Below are positions 9,828-19,321 of a stretch of DNA of 64,000 nucleotides, piece after piece. The first letter of the stretch is position 1, and each line of letters starts with the position of its first letter. Source of the DNA: Naumovozyma dairenensis CBS 421 (taxonomy: Eukaryota; Ascomycota; Saccharomycetes; Saccharomycetales; Saccharomycetaceae); the NCBI RefSeq assembly GCF_000227115.2, contig NC_016486.1:496001-560000 (forward strand), written 5' to 3'. The notes below the pieces were generated by a model. The model worked only from the letters and a program-made list of their open reading frames with translations. It was not told where the DNA came from and made no database searches. A program made the position numbers and the translations under genes.

Positions 9828-11213
9828 TTAAAAGACATCACCTTGGTCGAACATAGCGTCAGCAACCTTGATGAAGGAAGCAATGTTACCACCCTTGAAT
9901 AGAGATGGTAAAGAATTTTCATTAGATTCGACAGCGTATTCTTTGGCAGCTTTCACAACATCGTTGAAACAGTTCAACATCATCTTCTTCAATTCAGAGT
10001 CAACCTTTTCTCTGGTCCATCTAACTCTTTGAGAGTTTTGAGCCATTTCTAAACCGGAAACACCAACACCACCCAAGTTAGAACTCTTACCACCGACGTA
10101 CCAAACATTTTCTTCAACAGATTTAGCAGTAGAACGAGCAATTTCAAAGACTTCAATGGCTTCTGGAGTACAACCCATATTGGAACCTTCAGCAACAAAT
10201 TTGACACCAGCAGCAACTAAACCCTTAGCTTCATCACCTGAAACTTCATTTTGAGTAGCACATGGTAAGGCAATGTCAACTTTACCGGCAATAGTCCATG
10301 GACGAGCACCAGCAACATATTTAACTTTGTTTTCAGTAAAGGCAGAGTAATCACCAACAATTTGTTCCAAAGATTGGAACTTAATCTTGGCTTCAGCAAT
10401 AGCAGCAACTTGTTCAGTAGTAATACCAGTTTCAGAAATAATACAACCTTTAGAATCAGATAAAGAGACAACAGTACCACCTAATTCAATAACTTTCAAA
10501 GCAGCAAATTGAGCAACGTTACCAGCACCAGAGATGGCAACTCTCTTACCAACAAATGATTCTTTACCCTTGGTAGCGTAATCAATCATAGCTTGAGTGA
10601 AGTAAACAACACCGAAACCAGTAGCTTCAGGTCTAATCAAAGAACCACCCCAATTCAAACCCTTACCGGTTAAAACACCTTCCCAAGAGTTCTTATAAGA
10701 TCTGTAAGCACCGAATAAGTAACCAATTTCACGACCACCAACACCAATATCACCAGCTGGGACATCAGTATCTTGACCAATATGTCTACTTAATTCTCTC
10801 ATGAAAGCGTAACAAATTCTTCTAATTTCATTATCAGATCTACCTTTCAAATCAACACATAGACCACCTTTAGCACCACCCATATCTAACCCAGTTAGAG
10901 CATTCTTGAAGATTTGTTCAAAACCTAAGAATTTCAAAATGGATAAATTGACACTTGGATGGAATCTTAACCCACCTTTGTATGGACCCTTGGCGGAATT
11001 ATATTGGACTCTGTAACCTTGAGCAACTTCTTGAACACCTTGGTCATTTTCCCATGTGACTCTGAATTGGATGATTCTTTCTGGGACAGAGACGATTGGT
11101 AGAACTTTTTCGTATTTTGGATGTTTTTCAAACAAGCTGGAGTCCTTTAATGCTAGGACGATTTCGTTGTAAGCTTGTTGAAATTCTGGTTCTGGGGTTG
11201 AAACTGAGGACAT
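9828..11213 (-). CDS. GDH1/GDH3: NADP-dependent glutamate dehydrogenase (Gdh1/Gdh3 type)
   Basis: 461-residue enzyme that makes glutamate from 2-oxoglutarate and ammonium with NADPH. Near-identical blocks to S. cerevisiae Gdh1/Gdh3 run throughout: [35 protein letters not shown] (with the catalytic-site Lys), [17 protein letters not shown], the Rossmann segment [20 protein letters not shown] and the C-terminal ending [11 protein letters not shown] chose the ATG at 11211-11213 ([15 protein letters not shown]) by homology. An in-frame ATG at 11256-11258 would add 15 basic residues. Position beside BDH2 matches GDH3 of S. cerevisiae chr I, but GDH1 and GDH3 are a duplicated pair and sequence alone does not separate them here. 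A Leu3-type palindrome and GATAAG sites upstream fit nitrogen control. Confidence 0.95.
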   Translation of the reverse strand: MSSVSTPEPEFQQAYNEIVLALKDSSLFEKHPKYEKVLPIVSVPERIIQFRVTWENDQGVQEVAQGYRVQYNSAKGPYKGGLRFHPSVNLSILKFLGFEQIFKNALTGLDMGGAKGGLCVDLKGRSDNEIRRICYAFMRELSRHIGQDTDVPAGDIGVGGREIGYLFGAYRSYKNSWEGVLTGKGLNWGGSLIRPEATGFGVVYFTQAMIDYATKGKESFVGKRVAISGAGNVAQFAALKVIELGGTVVSLSDSKGCIISETGITTEQVAAIAEAKIKFQSLEQIVGDYSAFTENKVKYVAGARPWTIAGKVDIALPCATQNEVSGDEAKGLVAAGVKFVAEGSNMGCTPEAIEVFEIARSTAKSVEENVWYVGGKSSNLGGVGVSGLEMAQNSQRVRWTREKVDSELKKMMLNCFNDVVKAAKEYAVESNENSLPSLFKGGNIASFIKVADAMFDQGDVF

Positions 11214-12480
11214 ATTTTTATTCGTATATATATTACTTTTGTTGGTTCTGTTAAGCATAGATAACTTTTGAGAGATAAACTAAAGATATGAAAAAAAAAA
11301 GGGAAGAAGTATCTTCAAAAATAGTTAAATTTGTATTATTTATATATACAATTTTCCAGCAAAGAAAAAATGATATACAGTACTTTTTTGGCCTATGTTT
11401 CGTGTTGCACTTTCTTCTTCTCATTTCTTATTCTCGAACGCTACTACGGACGTACGTACGTATTATTGCTGACTTTGGCCTGTCCATTTAAAACTTGCTG
11501 AGAAGGTTTCGCAGGGCACCAACAGAAGAGTATAGTGAGGAAATTAAGAAAGTTTCGGCGGCCCGTTTGAAATTTCAGATTGAGATTTTTTTGACGTTTT
11601 CCATTTTCATTCGAAGAAAACGCGTTCGTTATCTTCGTTTCTTCTTTTTGGATTCCCTCAACGGCTACGACAGATAAGGCAATCCATTTTCATTGGTCAA
11701 TGGCTTCGATACGGCTCTCTTGGCTGTGGGGTGTGGGTGTCGGAGCATGTCGGCAAGGTGAATTCCCTTAACCCAGTCGGAACAAAGAGGCTAACTACGT
11801 CAGATAGGATTAAGTGAATTTATTTTGTATTAATAAGCCGTTTATTTCCTCTGTGAAAGAAAAGAAAAGAAAAGAGAGTAAGTGATAGTCATCCTGCGCC
11901 GGTACCGGGGTACACAACTAAGTTTGTGCAATCGACTCAATAAATCAATCAGCCAAACAGGATACTCCGATAAGGAAATGACGTATATTATTGTTGGAGA
12001 AATGCGAAGGTAGTAGGCATGTAAAATTAGGGGAGCCTCAATTTTGGTAGTCCTATACAATGGGATAGTCATCTCTATACGTAATATATTATATACAAAC
12101 TACATGAGAGCTTGCTGAAGTCGATACGACTACTACATATGTAAATGATACCAGCTTCTATAATGTACTGTTCATAGTGGCAAGTATAGTACCCAGAATC
12201 GGATGTCCCTACCTAAATCCTTAAATGTAATTGTTTCTATTTATTCAATGGTGTGGAGACCGGTGATCAGTAATACTGGCTCAATATTCTTAAAGAAACC
12301 TTCAAATACATGATGAAGAACCACCTACACACTGCCTCAAGATTCTGATTCAAGCACGTTCTTATCTTGAATCATTTAAGTGCAAAATCTCTCGAGGTGG
12401 CGATAGTCAACATAATGAACATGTAGATGATGACGATATTGAGGAAAACGTATGCTATTCCAGACAGGAGAAGGCTAATC
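11214..12480. other. GDH promoter region and 3' end of YIL001W homologue
   Basis: About 1.27 kb. Apart from the control sites listed separately I see a TACGTACGTACG stretch near 11450-11461 and several short frames without recognisable content. Confidence 0.6.
11673..11974. promoter_or_regulatory. GDH upstream control: Leu3-type site and GATAAG boxes
   Basis: CCGGTACCGG at 11899-11908 is a perfect palindrome matching the Leu3 consensus CCGG-NN-CCGG. GATAAG, the GATA-factor site of nitrogen regulation, occurs at 11673-11678 and 11969-11974. A CCAAT box (as ATTGG) lies at 11692-11696. S. cerevisiae GDH1 is a known Leu3 target. The palindrome lies about 690 bp above the chosen GDH start; no other gene starts in this interval. 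Confidence 0.6.
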
Positions 12481-14166
12481 TTAGACATCAATTTCTAGTC
12501 CTTTTAATAGTTCATTAAATAGGTCCAAATCGGTTTGGTATGCTAGGACACCAGACGCTTCCAACAATCCGGGATCGTTCTCTTCCATAAATATTTCCAC
12601 ATCATCGGCTTCCAGCCCATATTTTTCAAGAAGGTAGTATTTTATATCATCCACCAATTCAATTGTATCAATTTCTTGACGTTCTGAAATACGTTCTGAA
12701 CTCTTCTTGATGGCATCTTTTAATTGCAAGCGGTTCTTATCGTCGTTGCAATATTGCTCAATATTTTGAGCAATCACCTTTGCCGTGTATTGTTCTAATT
12801 TTTCCACTCTTGTCTCCCAACCAATATACAAGACTTCAAATATTGAGTAATGGCTTAAAAATTCTTCTCCAGATTGAATAATTGATGTGGCAGCCATCGT
12901 TTTTAATCTATCACTGAGTAAATAATCTGCCATCAATAGTATGTCAATAGCAAATTCCCATGGAATTGTAGTATTATCATAATACAAGTATCGTATTATT
13001 ATTTCAATTACTTCAAATTTACACACCTTGGGGAAAGAGATTATAGGTAATGATTCAAATCCATAAGTATTGTTACTAGTCTTTCTCGTTTTATTCATTT
13101 CATATCCTGTTCGCTCTTGGAAAGGCGTCAAAAACATTAATTTGAAATAATCCGCTCGAAATAACATGGCCAAATGACAAGGATAAAAACGAGTTTCCTC
13201 ATTTTGTTCCTCTCCTTCATTTATAATTGCCCGACTCGCTCGAACTAAAACATCTGAATAGGTTGAATTTCTTCTTCTCTTCAACTTAGGTAATTTTTCA
13301 GACAGATCGTCCTCAACAAGATAGTTTCGTAAAATCCTATTTTCAACAAATAAATCAAGTTGTCTTCGAGCTATCTTGGTAAACTCATATTGATATTCAG
13401 TCATTAAGGTAGATTTTTCAGTTGGATCAGTCATATGTTGGACTTTCATTAAAAACTCCGGTAGTAATTCTATATGAAACAAGTTGGATAACTTAATTAA
13501 ATCATTGAAATTATTTGGATTGATTTCATGTAAGACCGGAATTAAATATATAAATTTCAATATTATTTCAAAGCACGCTTGGTTTATCGTTTCAGGTAAA
13601 GTAATGATGCCATTATTTTCGTTGTTATCATCTTCGCAATCCGTTCCGTTCAATTGTTTCTCCATGAAACTACTTCTTGCCACCAATAAAAATTTATTGG
13701 CACTGATATATGTAAGATCCTTATTATAACTGTTCGTGAACTGGAAAATCACATCATGGGTCAATTTAAGTAAACCATCTTGATCTATATCAATATCCTT
13801 CAATAAAGAAGAAATGTGTGTACCAAATGGTTGATTTACGTCGACAGCTTTTGATACATCGAAAGCTAACAAAATATCTCTAATTGAATCAGTCAATGCA
13901 CCATAAATACAACGAGCACCTTCATATCTATCTCGATCACAAATGGCACCTCGTTCTAACAATAATTTCACCACATTTTCATGACCACATAAACTTGCAA
14001 GGAATAATGGTGAATTATCAAATCTATCAACAGCATTAATCTTGACACCTGTGGAAATTAACCGATCTGCATTTTCAACATCTCCTGTTCTACATGCATA
14101 GCAGAGCTCATCAAAATATCTGTCCAATTGCAATTCATCCACATCTTTCGCATCCATTATTGTCAT
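12481..14166 (-). CDS. YIL001W: Ankyrin-repeat and BTB/POZ domain protein (YIL001W homologue)
   Basis: 561 residues. Ankyrin repeats occupy about residues 15-90 (ELCYACRTGDVENADRLI; NSPLFLASLCGHENVVKLLL). A first BTB-like domain follows near 150-235 (FLLVARSSFMEK ... INQACFEIILKFIYL). A second lies near 325-430 (FYPCHLAMLFRADYFKLMF ... FEVIEIIIRYLYY), then a BACK-like helical tail. This architecture matches S. cerevisiae YIL001W, which lies immediately left of CEN9 and has no assigned function; BTB proteins of this type often act as Cul3 adaptors. The ATG at 14164-14166 is used; a second in-frame ATG lies three codons in. An acidic Asp/Asn insert sits in the first BTB-like region. No frameshift is seen. 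Confidence 0.85.
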   Translation of the reverse strand: MTIMDAKDVDELQLDRYFDELCYACRTGDVENADRLISTGVKINAVDRFDNSPLFLASLCGHENVVKLLLERGAICDRDRYEGARCIYGALTDSIRDILLAFDVSKAVDVNQPFGTHISSLLKDIDIDQDGLLKLTHDVIFQFTNSYNKDLTYISANKFLLVARSSFMEKQLNGTDCEDDNNENNGIITLPETINQACFEIILKFIYLIPVLHEINPNNFNDLIKLSNLFHIELLPEFLMKVQHMTDPTEKSTLMTEYQYEFTKIARRQLDLFVENRILRNYLVEDDLSEKLPKLKRRRNSTYSDVLVRASRAIINEGEEQNEETRFYPCHLAMLFRADYFKLMFLTPFQERTGYEMNKTRKTSNNTYGFESLPIISFPKVCKFEVIEIIIRYLYYDNTTIPWEFAIDILLMADYLLSDRLKTMAATSIIQSGEEFLSHYSIFEVLYIGWETRVEKLEQYTAKVIAQNIEQYCNDDKNRLQLKDAIKKSSERISERQEIDTIELVDDIKYYLLEKYGLEADDVEIFMEENDPGLLEASGVLAYQTDLDLFNELLKGLEIDV

Positions 14167-14574
14167 TCCGCATTTATTTATTCTTCTGTCATTTGTTAGT
14201 TCTCTTTACCTTCTCAAGAAAGTTTTCAACGAGTTTATAGCTCTTTAAAGATCACACTAATTTTCACTGCGCATGCTCTTTTCTTTGCAAGTACAAGACA
14301 ACGCTCTAATATACTGATGTAAACGTATTGTTTTACATTAATTAGAACTACTATACGACACATATATAATAGCAAAAGATTCAGAATACAGTACCATCTT
14401 TCTTGGTATATGCAATCCAGGGGCCATATATTCCTTCTCTTGAAGAGACGTTTTTTCTATATATAAGGAACCACTAAATTGTATAAAATATAGATATTCG
14501 TAGAACGTATAACTATTTTTCTGTTATCCTTTTATAGCACATATATTTAGTCTATATACTTCTTAATATGTAGT

Positions 14575-14600
14575 ATATGGATCATTTCCGAAATAAGATA
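14575..14600 (+). other. CDEIII-like centromere element candidate
   Basis: The sequence GATCATTTCCGAAATAAG contains TTTCCGAAA (14585-14593), the core bound by the CBF3 complex in point centromeres. Of the 17-base left consensus ending CCGAA, the right half matches fully but the left half (TGTTT) is poor. The ~120 bp upstream are AT-rich but contain some GC, and no good CDEI (RTCACRTG) lies at the usual distance; the best are 6/8 matches at 14357-14364 and near 14250. Confidence 0.3.
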
Positions 14601-14740
14601 TGGTTATAGTAGTTGTTGAAAGGTTTTCAAACAGAAGGTTTTATTCTTTGGTCGAATGTATTGCTGATGTTGTTTGTGACTTATTCACTATTCCGTCTGT
14701 ATTACGTTATCACGGTTTTCATCAGTATATTATTTCATAG

Positions 14741-15531
14741 GAATTCTGGGATACTACTGTCATTCCGCTACATACCATTTTCAATAACTTCAATTCTGTA
14801 CTAGTAGTTATCAATTTCGGTATTGATAATGTACAAGAAAAAGCGTATGAGATCATAGAATTCTTAGATCATATGGCTACTAGGAAATATCCAGTATCAT
14901 ATGACCCGTACTTTTCATGCTTAGGTATGGTTGTGACCAAGTCCGGACTACCAATCAATATGCAGATACCCGAAGGTAGCGACATCTTTATTGAGAATGT
15001 GCCATACATTCCCTTGCAACAGCTCAGTAAGCTAATTCAAACCTTGGAACGGTCTGGCTTTTCAAGAGGCTCTTGATTCACTCTTTGCGCAAGAACCACT
15101 CTACACGACCATTTCAGATGGTCATGCTACGCGTTTAAGAAGCATCATCTAGCTTGAAGGGTTCCTGTAACCACATCAACTGGCAAGTGATGGACAAAGT
15201 TTCCAACTATTTAAACCTTCTTAGAAGCAAAGTTTCATTCTCTGAACTGGGATATCTTCCCTGTACAGCTCCCTTAGCATCGTTAAGATCTGAAGTTACC
15301 TTGACAAAGGTAGAGAATCCATATGAAGATTATGATTCTTTTTCTCTTTCGTCCTACGACTGTAACTCAGGTAACCGTCTAATCCTTGCAGCTATGTTTC
15401 AATTGTATACAGATGCTGTTGAAGGTGAAAGACCCAATGAAGCGACGTCCAATTCCACTTTCAAACTTAAGATGACTAGATTGGAGGTTAGAGTTATCAA
15501 CACTTCTTATCGAGAATTGATGAATTGGTAA
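14741..15531 (+). pseudogene. Decayed reading frame of unknown family
   Basis: Three adjoining open segments in different frames read like one protein: 14741-15076 (112 codons, follows a stop), a middle piece near 15062-15148, and 15154-15531 (126 codons, no ATG start). They show protein-like composition, for example DPYFSCLGMVVTKSGLP, LDSLFAQEPLYTTISDGHA and NRLILAAMFQLYTDAVEGE, with ordinary codon content and a GC level above the flanks. Two frame changes and the lack of a proper start suggest a broken gene. I do not recognise the family; it does not resemble MNN1, the CEN5 neighbour, as far as I can recall it. Chance open frames remain possible. Confidence 0.4.
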
Positions 15532-15902
15532 GGTATGAAGTGATTTATGTTCAGTAGTGTTCACACAGCTGTGGATGGTCAGAGTGATCCTGCCATACAT
15601 TTAGTGAATAGATTATTATGGTCGTATGAAACAAACATTATACCTGGGATATTCTAATCGTAGAATTGTATTATAATACGAAGTAGGATTCGCTCCTGTT
15701 CACTCTGCTATCAACGGATATACTTAACCACCGTTATCATAAATAAGCCATCCAATAACCAACACTGAATAATAGGTCCAATTTCTATTAAAGTTAGTTC
15801 CTCTTAATGATTAACAAAAAGACAAACTCTCAGATGGTACTAAATACAAACAGATCTGCTCCTAACTATACTGTAAATGAGAATCAGCAAAATGGAGAAA
15901 CA

Positions 15903-16289
15903 CTATGTTACTGGTGTCTTAATATTATTTATATCATGCTTTCTTTTAAACTTAGGCAAATTTGTTCTTTTTCTGAACACTCCAATGACAGACCCATTAA
16001 AAGGAGTCCCATTCGAATTCAAAGCCAACTCTCGCACTTCAACATTATCAAATTCAATATAGGCACAACCTTTTGAATGTCTATCAGTAAACAAAGTAAT
16101 CCTGACAATATGGTTCCCAAATTCTTTGAAATGCGATTCAATTTGTTCAGGAGTCATGTCTATACTGATATTATTGACGAAAATGGAACGTGAATCAGCA
16201 TCGAGCTGTTCCGCGTTCCGTTCTTCTTGACTCAATCTTCTTGAGATTGGAATTTGTCCTAATTTTACGGGAAATTCGGAGTCACCCAT
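15903..16289 (-). CDS. SGN1: Sgn1-like RRM protein related to nuclear poly(A)-binding protein
   Basis: 128 residues with one RRM at about residues 35-108: RNP2 is SIFVNNI and RNP1 is KGCAYIEF. The flanking DADSRSIFVNN and FRKRTNLPKFKRK are characteristic of the PABPN1/Sgn1 group, which binds poly(A) tails; S. cerevisiae Sgn1 (YIR001C) is cytoplasmic and linked to translation. The ATG at 16287-16289 is the obvious start. The protein stops about 20 residues after the RRM and so lacks the longer tail I recall in S. cerevisiae Sgn1. Position next to the YIL001W homologue matches the CEN9 region. Divergent from NOP16. Confidence 0.85.
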   Translation of the reverse strand: MGDSEFPVKLGQIPISRRLSQEERNAEQLDADSRSIFVNNISIDMTPEQIESHFKEFGNHIVRITLFTDRHSKGCAYIEFDNVEVRELALNSNGTPFNGSVIGVFRKRTNLPKFKRKHDINNIKTPVT

Positions 16290-16520
16290 ATCGTATAATA
16301 GATATAATATACATGCAATAGTAGTGGAAGGAGTTTTCAGTAAGTTTCTAGCGACTGGTCATCTATACCACAGGATTATTGGTGATCATAGGTTAAATAC
16401 TGTTGCTGTTGCCATTGTATCATACATATTATTTTGCCTTCGACGAAGAAACGTCTCATTTAGGTATTACCCGGCACCATCAATTTTTTTGGAAATTTTG
16501 GAAAATTTGAAGAAAGGAAA

Positions 16521-16546
16521 AGCTCATCTCATCGATTAAATTTTCA
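16521..16546 (+). promoter_or_regulatory. PAC and RRPE-like motifs of the NOP16 promoter
   Basis: AGCTCATCTC at 16521-16530 matches the PAC consensus. AAATTTTCA at 16538-16546 is RRPE-like. They lie about 170-195 bp upstream of the NOP16 ATG, as expected for a ribosome-biogenesis gene, within the 425-bp spacer shared with divergent SGN1. Confidence 0.75.
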
Positions 16547-16714
16547 CTTTCTTTATTGAAAAGGAAGACACAAATAACGATAGAAGAGGTATCATATAGG
16601 CTACTGGCTTTTTAATAAAACGTTCATTGTTACCCTTTTCAATCAAAACTATACAGTGCACTTTGCCGCTACATAAACAGCCTCGTCCTCTAATAATCGT
16701 ATCGCATTAATAAA

Positions 16715-17416
16715 ATGGTATCCGTAAGAAGAAGAAAGATGAATAGATCATCAGTCGGTAAGGCGACCAGAAGAGTTAAAGATAAACAAAGAAAAATTAA
16801 TATTAGATCGAATCCAATCATTGAAAAAAATTGGGATTATTCTTTGACATTGTCTCAAAATTATAAAAAATTAGGACTTCGAGCTAAATTGCAAACTCCG
16901 GCTGGTGGTCAAGAAGCTGATTTGAGTAAAGTTATTAGAAAGAAGCCAACTATCCCATCCCCATACGCCGATGATGACGATTACAGCGAAAATGAAAGTG
17001 AGGATGAAAGGGAGGATGAAAGTAACTCTAAAGATGAATTCGATGAAAACAAAATCCCAGAAGGTGAAGCGAGAATACAGCGTGATGAAGATGGTAATGT
17101 TATTAAAGTAGTGTATGGTAAAATGAAAAAATTCGATATTGACCAAGACATCGAAGAATTGAAAAATCAAAATAATGCTGAGGCTTCAAAGACTGAAGTG
17201 GTGAGAGAATTAGAAGCTTTTGCTAATAGACCTACGGTTAAGAAGGACAGAATTCAAAGTTCAAGAGAAGAGGAATGGTTGGAAAGATTATATGATAAGC
17301 ATGGGGATGACTACAGGAAAATGTTCTTCGACAAGAAACTAAATATATATCAACAATCTCAAAGCGATCTAAAGAGGAGATTAACTAAATGGAAGAAGAG
17401 ACACAATATCGAATGA
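16715..17416 (+). CDS. NOP16: Nop16, nucleolar 60S ribosome assembly factor
   Basis: 233 residues, the usual length. The N-terminal region is nearly identical to S. cerevisiae Nop16 (YER002W): [60 protein letters not shown]. An acidic Asp/Glu-rich centre (residues ~87-120) follows, and the C-terminal [20 protein letters not shown] and [19 protein letters not shown] complete the family signature. Nop16 is a component of nucleolar 66S pre-ribosomes needed for large-subunit maturation. It converges on PMI40 with a 123-bp spacer, the same order as beside CEN5 of S. cerevisiae. PAC/RRPE motifs upstream support control with other ribosome-biogenesis genes. Confidence 0.97.
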   Translation: MVSVRRRKMNRSSVGKATRRVKDKQRKINIRSNPIIEKNWDYSLTLSQNYKKLGLRAKLQTPAGGQEADLSKVIRKKPTIPSPYADDDDYSENESEDEREDESNSKDEFDENKIPEGEARIQRDEDGNVIKVVYGKMKKFDIDQDIEELKNQNNAEASKTEVVRELEAFANRPTVKKDRIQSSREEEWLERLYDKHGDDYRKMFFDKKLNIYQQSQSDLKRRLTKWKKRHNIE

Positions 17417-17539
17417 TTTTTATCATCGTTTTATAATATCAAAAACAAAGAATGTAAAGTATATTAAAATCTTATTAATAAAAAAGGGATATATGATCTA
17501 TAAAAAAACTTCATACAACTAGATGCGTTCATAAATATA

Positions 17540-18829
17540 TTAGTTTGGTTCAACAAAGGCCCTATAAGTGGTAAAATCCTTGTCTTCAGCTTCTAATTCA
17601 ACTTCAGTTTCTGGAGCAATGAAAAAGACGAAACCTGGTTCAGCCTTTAATCTAACACCATCAGTAGAAATGTAGCCATTACCTTTGGTGGTTATCAAAA
17701 TACTTGGACCGTTCAAACCCTTGAATTGTCTCTTACCAATAGCATTCTTGAAAGTAGTTTCCATAACAGCAAATTCTTCAATTGGTGGATTGTAAACAAT
17801 AGATTCACCAGCACCAGAAGCTCTATCGAAACTTTCTGCTTTCATCTTTTGTCCATCAACTGAATCATATGTATAAGTTAACATTTCAACTAAATTCTTA
17901 ACATCTTTGAATTTTGGTGTGAAACCTGCTCTAACAACATTATCAGACGCAGCCATACATTCCATAATATCACCACTAATATAAGCATGAGGATCCTTGG
18001 CTCTCAAAAAAATAGCTTCCCCAGCCTTCAAACGGCAATGGTTCAGTAACAAACCACCACAGAATAAACCAATATCATCCGGGAATTGCTTATTTAATCT
18101 GATCAATAGATCTGGTAAATCTTTTATTTGTAAATCAGATGGGTTTTCGTGAGCTCTCTTAATCAAAGAACGGGCATTTTCGACCACGTCATCATCAGAA
18201 GCGTTCATAACTTTACCGAAAACAGCTTGTAACAATTTCTTATTATCAGCATCTTCTTCACTACCTGGAACAGCATTTGGTTTCACACCTTCAATGAATT
18301 GTCTAGAGACTTCTTCACCAACAAGGTTTTTCAATTCTGGAATACGTTTCAATTCATCGACAATTTCATCTAATGGTTTGAACCCACAGAACCCTTCAAA
18401 ATCAGTAACAGCGATAGCCATTTCCGGTTTATGATTGTCATCTGGATAATGTTCTGGATCTTGTGCACGCAAGATCTTACCCAAAGCCTTATCTGGATGA
18501 GCTTGAATAGATAGGACTTTTTCAATGGATAAAACTTTAAATAGGAATGGTAATTCATCCTTAGCTTGGAATTTCTTAATGATACCATTACCTAACATGG
18601 ATTCAGGGTTTTCAGTAATGATTTCCCTTAATGCTTTCTTAGTGTCATGATTGTATGATGGAACATTCTTATGAGTACCCATCCACAATTCGGCATATGG
18701 TTTGTCTTCTTCAATCTTTACTGATGGATCAGAGTGATGAGCAAACTGGGCTACAGCGGAAGATGAACCAATCTTACCCCAGGCGTATTGTTGATAACCA
18801 GCATCAAGTCTAAATAATTTGGAGCTCAT
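17540..18829 (-). CDS. PMI40: Mannose-6-phosphate isomerase Pmi40
   Basis: 429 residues, the S. cerevisiae length (YER003C). Zinc-dependent type I phosphomannose isomerase that converts fructose-6-phosphate to mannose-6-phosphate for cell-wall mannan, glycosylation and GPI synthesis. Zinc ligand motifs are visible: VLSIQAHPDK (Gln and His), NHKPEMAIA (Glu) and the later His in the DPHAYISGDIMECMAASDN block. The active-site segment VRAGFTPKFKDV also follows family spacing. I start at the ATG at 18827-18829 (MSSKLFRLDAGYQQYAWG) by homology; the frame stays open 26 codons further up but only to a TTG. It is the tail-to-tail partner of NOP16. Confidence 0.97.
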   Translation of the reverse strand: MSSKLFRLDAGYQQYAWGKIGSSSAVAQFAHHSDPSVKIEEDKPYAELWMGTHKNVPSYNHDTKKALREIITENPESMLGNGIIKKFQAKDELPFLFKVLSIEKVLSIQAHPDKALGKILRAQDPEHYPDDNHKPEMAIAVTDFEGFCGFKPLDEIVDELKRIPELKNLVGEEVSRQFIEGVKPNAVPGSEEDADNKKLLQAVFGKVMNASDDDVVENARSLIKRAHENPSDLQIKDLPDLLIRLNKQFPDDIGLFCGGLLLNHCRLKAGEAIFLRAKDPHAYISGDIMECMAASDNVVRAGFTPKFKDVKNLVEMLTYTYDSVDGQKMKAESFDRASGAGESIVYNPPIEEFAVMETTFKNAIGKRQFKGLNGPSILITTKGNGYISTDGVRLKAEPGFVFFIAPETEVELEAEDKDFTTYRAFVEPN

Positions 18830-19321
18830 TATAATAAGGTTTTCAGAAGAGAAAAAAAAGGTTTTTTTTTTTGGTTTTCTGAAGTATTCTCTTAAACTAA
18901 TTTGCAAGGAAAACTATGTGTTAATATGTTTACATATGATATATATAAATCCTCGAGGTGATTAAAGATTCAATTCCTTAACGTCATAAACCTATACGTA
19001 AGTATTATTATATATTTGGACAATTTTTCAGGTTTCAATTGAATTCGTGGTACATCCGTACATTTCTGGAAGCCCATATTCGGAAATTTTCCCCACGATT
19101 TGCCGGTAAAGAATTCTTGAGGAATTAACTTCACAGTGAGTGACGACTGAAAAGGTCGAAGTACAGTTTTATTTTTGACAGGTATTGATGATGAACGTCA
19201 TCAGTATCGATAATAATAACGCATACTAGCTCATAAACGCCGGCTTTGATCATGTTATTGAAGTTATATCTTACTGGAAGATTCTACCAATTACCCTTTG
19301 AGCACATCTCCCAAATTCAGG
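18830..19321. other. PMI40 promoter / NAM7 3' spacer
   Basis: Poly-T/poly-A tracts lie next to the PMI40 start. I see no gene here. The motif ATTTCCGAAT occurs on the minus strand near 19073-19083 but without centromere context. Confidence 0.5.

Larger units (their letters stand above)
14167..15902. other. Interval syntenic to the CEN9/CEN5 ancestral centromere
   Basis: The left flank is the YIL001W homologue, which borders CEN9 in S. cerevisiae. The right flank is SGN1 (YIR001C), the other CEN9 neighbour, then NOP16 and PMI40 (YER002W, YER003C), which lie beside CEN5. CEN5 and CEN9 sit in paired duplicated regions, so this gap is where the ancestral centromere is expected. The first ~650 bp are AT-rich with a CDEIII-like core at 14585-14592; the rest carries a decayed reading frame. 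I could not find a full CDEI-CDEII-CDEIII set. Confidence 0.55.

Noticed and set aside
10217..10480. Leu-rich 87-codon frame in another register of GDH
   Set aside because: It is a shifted reading of the strongly conserved GDH coding strand; composition is an artefact of codon bias.
18830..18907. N-terminal extension of PMI40
   Set aside because: It opens with TTG and adds residues absent from the family; the ATG at 18827-18829 matches the homologue exactly. The same reasoning applied to the TTG-opened extensions of YPF1, YTA12 and the AAT1-like gene.
19070..19085. TTTCCGAAT on the minus strand as a centromere element
   Set aside because: It lies outside the CEN-syntenic gap, and the left CDEIII half and AT-rich CDEII are missing.
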